DNA from: Silurus meridionalis
Lineage: Eukaryota; Chordata; Actinopteri; Siluriformes; Siluridae
Assembly: GCF_014805685.1 (NCBI RefSeq)
Contig: NC_060884.1
Coordinates: forward strand, 11,497,856 to 11,561,855
DNA length: 64,000 nt
Direction of reading: 5' to 3'
Under the pieces are notes generated by a model. It ran no database searches and was not told the origin of the DNA. It was given only the letters and a program-made list of their open reading frames with translations. The translations under genes and the position numbers were made by a program. Below, one piece after another: positions 41,476 through 52,035 of the stretch. Every line of letters starts with the position of its first letter. The stretch's first letter is position 1.

Positions 41476-42775
41476 CACCATACATACACCACCCCGAAAG
41501 CCAGATAACCCCCTTTGGATTCTCTGGGTGATTTCACAGGGACCCTCAAACCATAAAACAATCCACTTTCGAAACTCGGCCCCACTTTCGAAACTCGGCC
41601 CCAGTACAAATGTTTCACATTCCATGACATATACCTATATCTTGTATGTATTTTCTCTTTTAAATAAATCTAGTGTTTAACTCTGTCTCAACAATGGTGA
41701 CACTTTAAAGGTTTATTAATGTCTGCTTTGATGCTGTCTTTTCTTTTCATGTTTAATATCAAAACGATCACAAAATTATCTGTTCCTCATTTTCCAAACA
41801 AGGGTGCACTTTGTATGATCACGAAATGTACTGTTGTAAGCAGTCTTAATAAACATTGGATAAAACTTTATACGTTTTTCAAAGCAGGTATAAACAGGTG
41901 ATTCCCCCCCACAAATGCATGAACAAAGGAAGTTCCTCCCTCCAAAAAATACAGGCCTAGCATTGGCCATTCCACCAAATATGGGTGTGCTGCTCGGAGC
42001 CTCGGAGGCTCAGAACGGTTTAGAACCTCTCCGAGACGGGACTCAAACTCCTTTTGAGATCTTCTGGCAAGCTTTACCTTTAAGAACAACAACTGCTTTA
42101 AACTTTAGGAGAACCTGGAAGAATATCTGACTCCCTCCTAACCGACTCTTCAAAAAGATTCCTTTGTCTACCGAATCCGGACTCTTGTGCAACAAGCTAA
42201 TGCAAGTATCCGTTTTACCAATCAGTCTAAATGTGTGTTTAGGCTTAAGCACCTTATTTTAAGGTGAATTTAAATTTCTTGATGATTCTGGTTTAGTTTG
42301 TGGTCATTTTGAAGATTAAACTTGGCATTCCTTTTCTTTCTTTCTCTCTCTTTCTTCTTTTTCCTTCTCTTTCTCCTTTTTACCTATTCTGAACTTTTTG
42401 TTTATTTTATTTTTATTCAATTTTTGTGTTGCTTTGTATGTTTGTGTAGTTAGTTCTATGTTGTGTTTGTCTCATTCATTAAATGCTGTATTTGTCATAA
42501 GTGATTGTCTCTGAGTGCCGCTCACATTTCAAAGTTCCTGCAATATTTGATTGAACTACATGCTCTATTAGTTGTACAGTATAAAGTAAAGTGGGTTGCG
42601 TCTTGCTTGGCAGGGGAGATACCTTTTTTTAGGATTAATGAAAGATTATAATGTCTGTTTGGGGAAAGACCAGACCAAATAACTGTAATGTTAATGCTAT
42701 TAACTTAATTTAAATATTTATGAATAATTATAACCCGTTATAATTACTTCTAAATATTTCCTTATTTGCAAGCTA
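41471..42775 (+). repeat. LTR-like repeat, copy 1 (solo), within the L2 LINE
   Basis: It resembles 50500-52035 over most of its length: AGTGATTGTCTCTGAGTGCC at 42500 against AGTGATTGTCCCTGAGTGCC at 51459, CATTCCACCAAATATGGGTG against CATTCCACCAAAATGGGTG, and AAATATTTATGAATAATTATA-type ends. No gene lies inside. The dispersed pair, single-unit form and a polyadenylation-like ATTAAA followed by a conserved stretch suggest a solo LTR. The left limit is unclear, and part of the L2 RT is missing at the site. A 19-bp motif CCACTTTCGAAACTCGGCC is repeated twice at about 41563-41602. Confidence 0.5.
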
Positions 42776-43115
42776 AATTCGCTACACAACACTGGCTACC
42801 TGTTAAGTTTCGAATCGACTACAAACTACTGCTACTTACTTACAAAACACTAAATGGTTTAGCTCCCAATTATCTATCCAGTCTTCTAACACACTACAAT
42901 CCTTCACGCTACATGATAGCTCAAAACTCCGGACTTATCAAAGTCCAATAAAGTGGCATTCTCACATTTAGCTCCTAAACTTTGGAGTAGTCTTCCTGAC
43001 AGTGTTCGTGGTTTAGACATCCTCGCTAATTAGGGATAAATGCACACCATTCATCTTAACTTTTAAATTCTGTAAAGCTTCTTTAAGTGCTATAGAAATA
43101 AACTTGACTTGACTA
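42776..43115 (+). pseudogene. L2 LINE RT C-terminus and 3' end
   Basis: The plus strand reads LHWLPVKFRIDYKLLLLTYK, then LNGLAPNYLSSLLTHYNPSR and, after a frame change, FSHLAPKLWSSLPDSVRG-like sequence. The 3' end AGTGCTATAGAAATAAACTT is followed by a short GACTT tail. It completes the copy that starts at 34955. Confidence 0.85.
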
Positions 43116-43440
43116 GTGTGTGATTTAAAACAATGAGTTGGTCTATTGATGTTTTGTTTAACCCAAAAAGAGTTCTCATGATTATTATCATATCCTGACT
43201 GTGTAGATTTATTTAGATCCATAAAATCATTTGGTTTAATCCAGGTCCCATTCAGACAGAGGGCATCAATATTATTATTTATGACCATCTCATTTACAAT
43301 TAGTGATTTGGGTGCAAATAATCTAATGTTTAAAAGACCAAACTTTAGAACTATTTTGTGTTTTATTATCTGGCATTTTAACTGAAATAAGAATATTTCT
43401 GGATCTTTTGTATTTATTTGTTGATTTTAACACCTAAAGA
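43116..43440 (-). pseudogene. LINE endonuclease start, L2-like, minus strand
   Basis: The minus strand reads SLIVNEMVINNNIDALCLNG, then TWIKPNDFMDLNKSTQSGYD, the beginning of an L2-type endonuclease (family pattern IDALCLTETWIKPN). The catalytic Glu of TETW reads Gly in NGTW. It is only a fragment and abuts the tail of the plus-strand L2. Confidence 0.7.
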
Positions 43441-43669
43441 TGAATTTTGTTAATTTATAACTTTGATAAAGACCAGTGAGAAGCAAGTCCTACTTTGATC
43501 TGAATAACCATTATTTAAAATAATGTACAATTTATTATTTTAGACATAAAATCTACCATTATAACTGTAGTGGTAATGTAATATGGTAATGGAATGAAAT
43601 AGTGGTAATGGTAATGGAAGAATGGCCCTTACCTGAATAGCGTCTGTGATCACAGTTCATTTTTTTAGG

Positions 43670-44590
43670 GAAAGTGCAATCACATAAAAGTGCTATGGGA
43701 TGAAAGGGCCTATGAGGTATGTGCAGGGGCATTGCCATGTACCCATATTGCTTATGACAGCATGGAGGTTGAAGGGGTGATGATAAATGTCATTAGTGCC
43801 TATGCCCCACAAGTGGGTTGTGAGATGGAGGAGAAGGAAAAATTCTGGAGTGAGTTAGATGAAGTGGTAAAAGGTGTACAATGAAAGATTGGTGATTGGG
43901 GTGGATTTCAATGTGCATGTAGGTGAAGGGAACAGAGGTGATGAGGAGGTGATGGGTAGGTATAGCTTTAAGGAGAGGAATGTGGAAGGGCAGATGGTGG
44001 TAGATTTTTCTAACGGGATGGAAATGGCAGTGGTAAACACTTATTTTAAGAAGAAGGAGGATAATGGGGGGACGTATAAAAGTGGAGCAAGATGCACACA
44101 GGTGGACTATGTTCTATGTAGGAGATGCAACCTGAAGGAGATAGGAGACTGTAAGGTGTTGGCAGGGGACAGAATAGCTAGACAGCATCGGATGGTGGTC
44201 TGTAGGATGATTTTGGAGGTGAAGAAGAAGAGGAGGAGAGTGAGGTCTAAAAGAAGAATACGATGGTGGAAACTGAAGGAGGAAGACTGTAGTGCGAGAT
44301 TAAGGGAAGAGGTCAGACAGGGGCTCGGTGGTGGTGAATAGGTGCTGGATGATTGGGCAACTACTGCAGAAGTGATTAGGGAGACAGCTAGTATGTACTT
44401 GGTGTGACATCTGGAAATAGAAAGGGAGACAAAGAGACATGGTGGTGGAATAAGGAAGTGCAGGACAGCATAAGGAGAAAAAGGTTGGCAAAACAGAATG
44501 GGGTTCGACAGGGTGATGAGAAAAGTAGGCAGGGGTACAAGGAGATGCGGCAGCACATAAAGAGGTGTAAGGATGGTCAGATCTGTTCAT
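43670..44590 (+). pseudogene. RTE-type LINE endonuclease, broken
   Basis: The plus strand reads YDSMEVEGVMINVISAYAPQ and EEKEKFWSELDEVVKG. After one frame change come RLVIGVDFNVHVGEGNRGDE, FSNGMEMAVVNTYFKKKEDN, VDYVLCRRCNLKEIGDCKVL and RQHRMVVCRM. This is the apurinic-type endonuclease of RTE-clade LINEs; GVDFN corresponds to the G-D-F-N catalytic block, and the usual Ser-Gln-His appears as RQH. WWNKEVQDSIRRKRLAKQN (about 44450) is the linker before the RT. The RT is absent. One frame shift near 43876 and a stop at 44339 disable it. Confidence 0.85.
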
Positions 44591-45640
44591 GATCCCAGAC
44601 CCCGAGAACTGCCATGCAACTTCATGAGGCCAGACCCCGAGAATTACAATTTAGGAATGTGTACATTTTACCTTCACATGTTTAGTATCATTTTAAAAGT
44701 CTCAGTGTGATTGGAAATATGATCTCAGTCCCATATCAGTAGAACAGACCTCAGGTTTGGGGAAATTCTGTCCTACTGATGTAAGGGTTGCCCCGGAGAA
44801 GATCCTTACCAGGTGGTCTAGGTGACATTTGGTTTTTAGGTCACATCCTGTACCAAGAAAGGGTTTGCAAAGCTTTTATCACTTTGAATTTACAAGTGTT
44901 TACGATGGTTTGGGTATTTAAGGAAATTTGGCCAACCATTTTATTCACCCAGCAGTTCTGAGAAAGAAGTGGCCGCTGGAGGTGGCATGCAATCCCAAGA
45001 AGATAATCATTACCATGGTGCTGAAAATCTTCCAGTAGTGGGTCCAGTGCCTCCAACTCTTAACTCCACTCTTTCTCCCTTTATCCTCTTCCTGTCCCCT
45101 CACCCTGGAAATGAGGTCTATATCCCCAAAACCAGCTGTCTGAACTTGGGACCCTCTTCTTTCTTGTCACTGATGTTGTATCCTTTCGTATCTGTGTTTT
45201 TCATCCCCAAGGTGGGTGATCCTATATTTAAAGATGCAGGAGAAAAGCCCAGGCCAGTCAAAGTGGGCATTTCCACAACAATACCCTGTGATGAAGGCTG
45301 GGGCAGTGGTCCAGATCCCTGATCAATCACAGGCCCACAAGCCTACACAGTGTTTCCCCTTTCAAAAAAATATTCAGCCATAAAACTTGAGACATTCTAA
45401 ATGTTATTCAAGAAAAGTGTGAGGAAAAACTTTCAGTAAATTCAAAATGTTCTGAACCTGAGAGCAAAACTTCAGAATTCACACACTTTCACTCTTCAGC
45501 AGACCCAACATCAAGCTTTTTTTGATCTTCAAAGATTAAAAGCTGCTCCAGAGCATGCTTGAAAGAAAGGGTGCTGCAGCCACAACTTCGGTGGCTCTGT
45601 TTGAGTCCTTTATACAGAGTATTTACAATGATCTCTTTTT
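44591..45640. repeat. Unidentified repeated region, unit 1
   Basis: 45120-45330 resembles 45790-45966, and 45333-45460 resembles 46785-46925 (CATAAAACTTGAGACATTCT against CATAAACCTTGAGCCATACT). A plus-strand open frame (44969-45322) reads VGDPIFKDAGEKPRPVKV and the equivalent in unit 2 reads VSNPVFTGTDFIVGRGEI. I do not recognise the family. It may be LTR-retroelement sequence. Confidence 0.35.
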
Positions 45641-45649
45641 CACATCTGG

Positions 45650-45775
45650 GCAGCTATAGGTTAAAGGCCTTGCACAAGAACCCAGGGGTGGAAGCTTGGA
45701 GATGCTGGGAATTGAACTCATGTTCTTCCAATCAGAAGGCCAACATGTTAACCCCTGAACTGCAAATGTTTCTTA
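45650..45775 (-). mobile_element. tRNA-like SINE fragment
   Basis: The minus strand shows an AGTTCAGGGGTTAACATGTT box-A-like part and a GAGTTCAATTCCCAGC box-B-like part, followed by GCACAAGAACCCAGG-type sequence as read on the plus strand. This pattern is common in fish SINEs. Confidence 0.45.
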
Positions 45776-46229
45776 AATGTGGGTTCATTTTCCCAAGACA
45801 AAGCTTCCTAATCTCCAATCTCCCTTCTTTCACCTATGTGTACCTATTTTTTTATCCACAGGTAAGTAACCCTGTCTTCACAGGTACAGACTTTATAGTG
45901 GGGAGGGGAGAGATTTTGCCAGGCTGTGAAAGTGACTTCCCTCCAGGGAATTACTTTTGGGGATGACACTCAACAAAACATCCTGGAACACCTTTGACCA
46001 AGCGAACGTAATTGATGGTCAGTAAATCCAGTCAAATCTTGCATTTTCCTACCCATTTTCGTACATTATTAAAATTCAATTAGAAATAACCCAATTGCTG
46101 GTCCTTAAGAGCCACAGGGAGCTGTTGTTACACATGGCTTATTACAACTTGATGGCAAAGCACTTGGTGCAAACCAAAACCACCTAATGACTCACTTCTG
46201 TTAACCAAACTTTATGAATTGTTTATGAT
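45776..46229. repeat. Unidentified repeated region, unit 2
   Basis: See unit 1. The open frame ends at 45966. No domain recognised. Confidence 0.35.
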
Positions 46230-46765
46230 TAAAACAATTAAATTAAAATCTTTATTATTGGAATAGAACTTTTAACATTGGACATTGTCTCAATGCAGTT
46301 TTACAGAGATAAAGTGGCTATTAAGTTGTATTAAAAAAAATTATAAGTTTGTTCCTAATAATTTTGTTTATCCATAATCAGCAAGTCACTGGTGATTGGC
46401 ATGAAAAACTCTCTTAGATAGTACAGTATTAGGAAGCAACCTTAAAAGGGATAAGGGAGAGAAAATGCATAAGGCGTATAAGGAGGGGTGACAGAGACAG
46501 AGAAATAAGGATTATTAAGTATTTTTATTGTTTCATGAATGTTTAAATACACTGTACAGTGTAATGAGGATGCAGGTAGGGACTTTGGCAATACTAGCTA
46601 TGGCAGCATAACTAAAAGAGATGGCAACAAGGGAACTCAGACATGAGGGATCTCTAGGATGAGAGATCGTCAGACACACCACTTTTAACAAATCTGAGTC
46701 CCAAACAGTAATTGGAAGGCGGTTTCATAACTGTCAGGATTGACATTAGCCTATACCATCAGCAA
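46230..46765 (-). mobile_element. L2 LINE 3' region, diverged
   Basis: Plus-strand blocks ACATTGGACATTGTCTCAAT (46273), GCAGCATAACTAAAAGAGAT (46602) and ACTCAGACATGAGGGATCTC (46635) match the order in the L2 3' region at 5868-6485. The copy is more diverged than the others and inserted in the unidentified repeat. Confidence 0.7.
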
Positions 46766-46784
46766 ATTGATAGGCTTAAGCCCT

Positions 46785-47229
46785 TATTATTCAAGGACCC
46801 ACAAGCTTCCATGGGCTTACTTATCTTTGAAATTATTTTATGGGCATAAACCTTGAGCCATACTAGACATCATTCAAGAAAATTGAAAGGAGGGACCTAC
46901 TCAGTTGCCAAAATCTCATAGAACACCATATTTAGACTTGTAGCATCTGGGTAGGATTTTGTGTATCAGCTATATTGCCTGTCCCGGGCATTCCTTTTAA
47001 CCTTTAACATCTGCCTATTAATCACTGAATGGGCCCCACAATTTACACTTATATTAGGGGTTTCAGGTCACAGTGTCATACCCCCACACCAAAGTTACAA
47101 AACAGGATGGACTCTGGGCTCTCTAGCTGACTTTAAAGGGGCATATAAATGATAATGCAGTCCACTCTCTAAACTCTGCTCCAGTATGTCTGGGTGTGAC
47201 AAACAGCCTCCGCACACAAGCACACTGAA
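46785..47229. repeat. Unidentified repeated region, right part
   Basis: 46785-46925 resembles 45333-45460. 47080-47200 resembles 41475-41615, including CAGTCCACTCTCTAAACTCT against CAATCCACTTTCGAAACTCG, which links it to the LTR-like repeat. Confidence 0.35.
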
Positions 47230-47264
47230 ATGAGGAAAACTCTATGCAGAGTTAATCTGCTAAA

Positions 47265-47796
47265 GTCTTCTCAACCAGACAACATTCCTGGCAGAGTGCT
47301 CAGGGAATGTGCAAAACAGCTAGCAGATGTCTTCACCGACATCTCCCTGAGCAGCACCATTGCCTCAAGACGTTGACCATCGTTCCCGTGCCAAAGTCTA
47401 CTGCCTCCTGCCTCAATGACTATCGTCCTGTCACGCTTACACCCATCGCAATGAAGTGCTTCAAGAGGCTCGTCATGAGGCACATCAAGACCCAGCTACC
47501 ACCCTAACTGGACCCCATGCAGTTTGCGTATCGTCCAAACCGCTCCACGGACGATGCCATCTCCACGACCCTTCATCTGGCCCTCACCCACCTAGACAAC
47601 AAGGATTCATATGTACGAATGTTGTTCATAAACTTCAGCTCAGCATTCAACACAATCATCCCTTAGCACCTAATTAAGAAGTTAAGCCTACTGGGCTTGA
47701 ACACCTCCCTCTGTAACTGGATCCTGGACTTCCTGACTGGGAGACCTCAGTTAGTCTGGATCAGAAACAGCATCTCCAGCACCACCACACTGAGCA
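47265..47796 (+). pseudogene. Rex1-like LINE RT, N-terminal half, broken
   Basis: Read across frames: [59 protein letters not shown] sequence, then [13 protein letters not shown] with Asn where the catalytic Asp of the family (VDFSSAFN) is expected, and LCNWILDFLTGRPQLVWIRN. The frames change near 47380 and 47500, and stops occur near 47505 and 47665. The last bases, CTGAGCA, are duplicated on the other side of the L2. Confidence 0.8.
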
Positions 47797-49115
47797 AGTC
47801 AAGTCAAGTCAAGTTTATTTCTATAGCGCTTTTCACAACAGACATTGTCTCAAAGCAGCTTTACAGAAATCAACAGTTAAGGTGAATGGTGTGTATTTAT
47901 CCCTGATGAGCAGCCATGGCGACTGTGGCAAGGAAAAACTTAGATGTTATGAGGAAGAAACCTTGAGAGGAACCATACTCAAAAGGGGAACCCATCCTCA
48001 TTTGGGTGACATCAAGAGTTTGATCATAAATCTTTCAACAATACAGAACACTGGAGAGTGAGAACTAACATGAGTACTGGAGTATAAGATTATAAGTAAT
48101 GTTCTTACTACAGTCTTAGACAGTCATTATGGTTATAAAACTAGGAGCTACTGAGCTCAACATTTGTGATCATCACAGATCCAGCACCAGCTTCTCCATG
48201 CCAGAGCCTTTAAACACTCCAGGAAGGTCCATTGTAGTCCACAACATGTAGTGGGATCCAATTGGCACTGGTACGTCCCTAGATGGTATGGGATGTTTGC
48301 GAGTTTGGCATTTACTTCTTCAAAGGTCTATAATCTTCATGATTTGGGACGTGACTGGAGCTGGCCAAACCTCAGGATGCCTCGGGATGGGGAGAGAAAG
48401 AGAAGCAGTGGAGAGAAATTAGTGTAGCTGCTGTTCATGATATTAACAGCACAAGTTGATAATGTGCACGTGAATCAGATGTTCTGAAGCACAAGGTTAT
48501 GAGGTGAGGCGTATGTTATGTGTAGGCTTTGCTAAAAAGATAAGTTTTTAATATACACTTAAACTGGGAGAGTGTGTCTGAGCCACGAACACTGTCAGGA
48601 AGACTATTCCAAAGTTTAGGAGCTAAATGTGAGAATGATCTACCACCTTTAGTGGACTTTGCTATTCTAGGAACTACTAAAATTCCAGACTTTTGAGATC
48701 TCAGTGAGCGTGACGGATTGTAGCGTGTTAAAAGACTGGGTAGATACATGGGAGCCAAACCATTTAGGGCTTTATAAGTAAGAAGTAGTAGTTTGTAATC
48801 TATTCGAAAGTTAACAGGAAGCCAGTGCAGGGATGATAAGATTGGGGTTATATGATCATATTTTCTTGACCTTGTAAGAACTCTTGCTGTCGCATTCTGA
48901 ACTAACTAAAGCTTGTTTATTAATGATGCAGGACATCCACCTAGTAATGCATTACAATAGTCTATTCTGGAGGTCATGAACGCGTGGACGAACTTCTCTG
49001 CATCAGATATAGATAACATGTTTCTTAGCTTAGAAATATTTCTAAGGTGAAAGAAGGCTGTTTTTGTAACTTAGTTGATATGATTTTTGAAAGACAGGTT
49101 CCTGTCTAAAAGTTC
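47797..49115 (-). mobile_element. L2 LINE insertion with 7-bp target duplication
   Basis: The 3' end is at the left with (AGTCA)n and TTCTATAGCGCTTTTCACAA. Flanks are CTGAGCA at 47790-47796 and 49116-49122. The minus strand carries the RT C-terminus: APMYLPSLLTRYNPSRSLRS (48755), GGRSFSHLAPKLWNSLPDSV and LKTYLFSKAYT, then, further 5' with decay, LHWLPVNFRI-, LDYCN- and FFHLRNIS-like pieces near 49045. Severely 5'-truncated. Confidence 0.9.
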
Positions 49116-49116
49116 C

Positions 49117-49885
49117 TGAGCACTGGGGCACCCCAGGGCTGTGTGCTCAGTCCACTGCTGTTTACTCTGCTGACTTACGACTGTGTAGCAATGCACAGCT
49201 CGAATCACATAATCAAGTTTGCCAATGACACGACCGTAGTGGGTCTCATCAGCAAGAACGATGAGTCAGCATACAGAGAGGAGGTGCAACAGCCTGGTGT
49301 GGAACTAACGACCTGTCTCTGAACGTTGACAAAACAAAAGAGATGGTTGTTGACTTCAGGAGAGCACAGATCAACCATTCTCCACTAAACATCGATAGAT
49401 CATCCGTGGAGATCGTCAAGAGTACGAAATTCCTTGGTGTTCATTTGGTGGATAACCTCACCTGGTCACTCAACACCAGCTCCATTACCAAGAAAGCCCA
49501 GCAGCATCTCTACTTTCTGAGAAGGTTGAGAAAGGCTCATCTCCCTCCCCCCATCCTGACCACGTTCTACAGAGGGACCAATGAGAACATCTCGAGCAGC
49601 TGCATCACTGCCTGGTTTGGAAACTGCACTGTGTCAGATCTCAAGACCCTACAGAGCATAATGAGGACGGCTGAAAAGATCATCAGAGTCTCTCTCCTCT
49701 TTATCATGGAAATTTACACCACACGCTGCATCCGCAAAGCAAACAGCATTGTGGATGACCACACAAACCCGTCACACACCTGTCACTGCTATCAGATAAA
49801 CGGTTCCGAAGCATTCGGGACACCACATCCAGACTGTGCAACAGTTTCTTTCCTCAAGCCATCAGGCTTCTCAACGCAGAACTGA
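49117..49885 (+). pseudogene. Rex1-like LINE RT, C-terminal half
   Basis: Starts after the L2 with [24 protein letters not shown] sequence (about 49125). The catalytic block reads IIKFANDTTVVGLI, so the first Asp of ADD is Asn. From 49343 an open frame of 180 codons reads [60 protein letters not shown] and LKTLQSIMRTAEKIIRVSL. The C-terminal end shifts frame around 49800. It is inactive on three counts: the palm substitution, frame shifts and the split. Confidence 0.85.
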
Positions 49886-49892
49886 ACTGAAA

Positions 49893-49925
<33 letters not shown>

Positions 49926-50405
49926 CTGTGTGACTAATCTGCACAACCCGGACTCAAACACACAATCGTACTCACTTCACACATCCATGTCTTCAGCACA
50001 ACTCATATTACATAACCTTATTTCCACAAACTGTTTACATGCCTTTTTTGCACATCTTTTTTTGGAATGCTGCTATTGCTCTTTTGCACATTTTGTTTAC
50101 ATTTTTGTTTCTTACAATGTTCACTTTGTCTTTTACACACCGCAGTGTGCAATATACAACAAGTTTACTGGCAGCGCTATTTTGTGTTTTGTGTATTTGT
50201 CTTACACTGTCTTGTGTTGTCTTGCACTGTCCTTTATTGTCTTGCACTGTCTTGTGTTTTCTTTGCACTGTTGCACCAGGTTGCACCCAATGCACTTTAT
50301 GTGGCGAGGACACTAGTCCATAGCCCTGTGTTTTCTGTGATTGTTGTTGTATGTAGCATCAGGGTTCAGGAGAAACGTTGTTTTCATTTCACTGTGTAAT
50401 GCATC

Positions 50406-50499
50406 AGTTATATATGGTTGAAATGGCAAAAAAAATTCTTGATTTGAAGCACACACACACAAAAATTGTTTTGTTATTTAGGTAACAATAAAGTGTCCC
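50406..50499. other. Junction sequence
   Basis: Short A+T-rich join between the LINE tail and the LTR-like repeat. Confidence 0.3.
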
Positions 50500-52035
50500 A
50501 AACTCTGTATGATATATGCATATGTTTTTGTATTAATTTCCTCCTTTGCATAATCAACCTAGTATGTAACTCTATATTGACAGTAATTACATTTTAAAGG
50601 TTTATGTCCCAATATAATACTGTATCTCTGCCTTAATGCTGTCTTTTTTTTTCATGCTTAAGATCAAAATGATCCGCTGTCTATTTTTTAAACAAGGATG
50701 CATGTTATATACCAGTTGTGTCTCTTCACAACATTAAGTTACACTTTAAAGGTTTATGTCCCAGTATATTAATGTATCTCTGCCTTCATGCTTTTTTTTT
50801 TTTCAAGTTTCTCTATTCCTCAAATAATGGTGCATGTTATTGTCCCATAATGTTTTTGATAGATTTGGGTAAAACTCCATTCAAGATCTCCAGACCAACC
50901 ATAAACATGTAAGCAGGCCACAAGCGGAGACAAAGAAAGTTTTTTTTATTCTAAAAAGTTCATGGCTGGTATTGGACATTCCACCAAAATGGGTGTGGCT
51001 AGGGAACCTTTAAATGTCCTGAACCCCCACCAATCGTGGCTCAAGAACCTTTTTTCGAGACAGGACTAAAACCATTTGAGACAGATCTTCCAGCTAGCTT
51101 TACCTCAAAGAACTTTACCTCCTACTCTGATCTTCAGAAGAACCTGGCAGAACATCTAACTCCCTCCTAATAGACTCTTCAAGAATCTCCGGACAGTTGT
51201 TTATCAACAAAACCAACTTTGTAACTTTGGTAACTTTTACCAACTATTTAAATACGTGGTCAAGCTCGAACCTTTATTAAGGTGAATTTAAATTTCATTG
51301 ATGATTCTCATTTAGGTTGTAGTAAATTTAAAGTTAAACTTACAATTATTTTTCTTCCTTTCTTTATATCTTCTTTTTTTCTTCTCTTCCTCCATTTGTG
51401 TTGTTTAGTTCTATGTTATGTAGTCTCATTCATTAAACGCTTTATGTTCATACATAAGTGATTGTCCCTGAGTGCCGCTCACATTTTAATGTCACTGCAT
51501 ACTTTGATCTTGCTACATGCTAAATAACTTGTATAAAACCTTCTTTCGGCTTCTCCCATTAGGGGTCGCCACAGTTCGATTTGGCACATTTTTATGCTGG
51601 ATGCCCTTCCTAACGCAACCCTCCCCATTTATCCGGGCTTGGAACTGGCATTAGGAGTGCACTGGCTTGTGCAACCCTAATGGCTGGGGTTGGTTCCCTG
51701 ACCAGAAATCCAACCCAGGCCGCAGCGGTAAGAGCGTCGCATCCTAACAACTAGACCACCAGGGAACCTGCTAAATTACTTGTATGGTATAAAGCAAAGG
51801 GGGGTCACGTCTTTCTTGGCCGGGGGGATAACCCTTCTGTTGAATTAATACAAGATTATACTGTCTGTTTGGTGAACGAACAGGTCAAATAATTGTGACA
51901 TTAATTCCATTAACATTAATTCTAAAACTTTATTTAAATATTTATGGTTAATTATAATCCATTTTAATTACTCATAAATATTTCCTTTTTCACTAAATTT
52001 ACAACTAACTAAATTTGTAGCTAAATTTGCTACAA
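50500..52035 (+). repeat. LTR-like repeat, copy 2, with a SINE inside
   Basis: Homologous in order with copy 1 (41471-42775). It is longer at its left end, where CACTTTAAAGGTTTATGTCC occurs twice in similar form (50592 and 50742), a tandem duplication of about 150 bp. The SINE at 51535-51768 splits it. No coding part. Confidence 0.5.
51535..51768 (-). mobile_element. tRNA-Glu-derived SINE with RTE-like tail
   Basis: The minus strand begins with a tRNA-Glu-like head (about 51766-51692: TCCCTGGTGGTCTAGTTGTT as box A region, then TGGGTTGGATTT as box B). A body follows, then a tail that on the plus strand reads TCTCCCATTAGGGGTCGCCA, shared with the RTE 3' end at 4904. It is flanked by a ~17-bp duplication TGCTAAATAACTTGTAT / TGCTAAATTACTTGTAT (51518-51534 and 51769-51785). 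Confidence 0.85.

Larger units (their letters stand above)
47230..50405 (+). mobile_element. Rex1/CR1-like LINE, 5'-truncated, split by an L2 LINE
   Basis: RT and the full 3' non-coding region on the plus strand. The RT first half is at 47265-47790 and the second half at 49117-49885. The 3' region (49930-50405) has the CTTGCACTGTCTTGTGTT-type stretch and ends near TTGATTTGAAGCACACACAC. An L2 insertion lies at 47797-49115. A (CA)n run (49895-49923) follows the stop. Confidence 0.85.

Noticed and set aside
44107..44590. Minus-strand open frame opposite the RTE endonuclease
   Set aside because: It is a shadow of the plus-strand LINE frame and has no family features of its own.
51692..51766. tRNA-Glu gene
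   Set aside because: Box A- and box B-like parts are present but diverged, the sequence runs into a SINE body and tail, and target duplications flank the whole unit. It is the head of a SINE.
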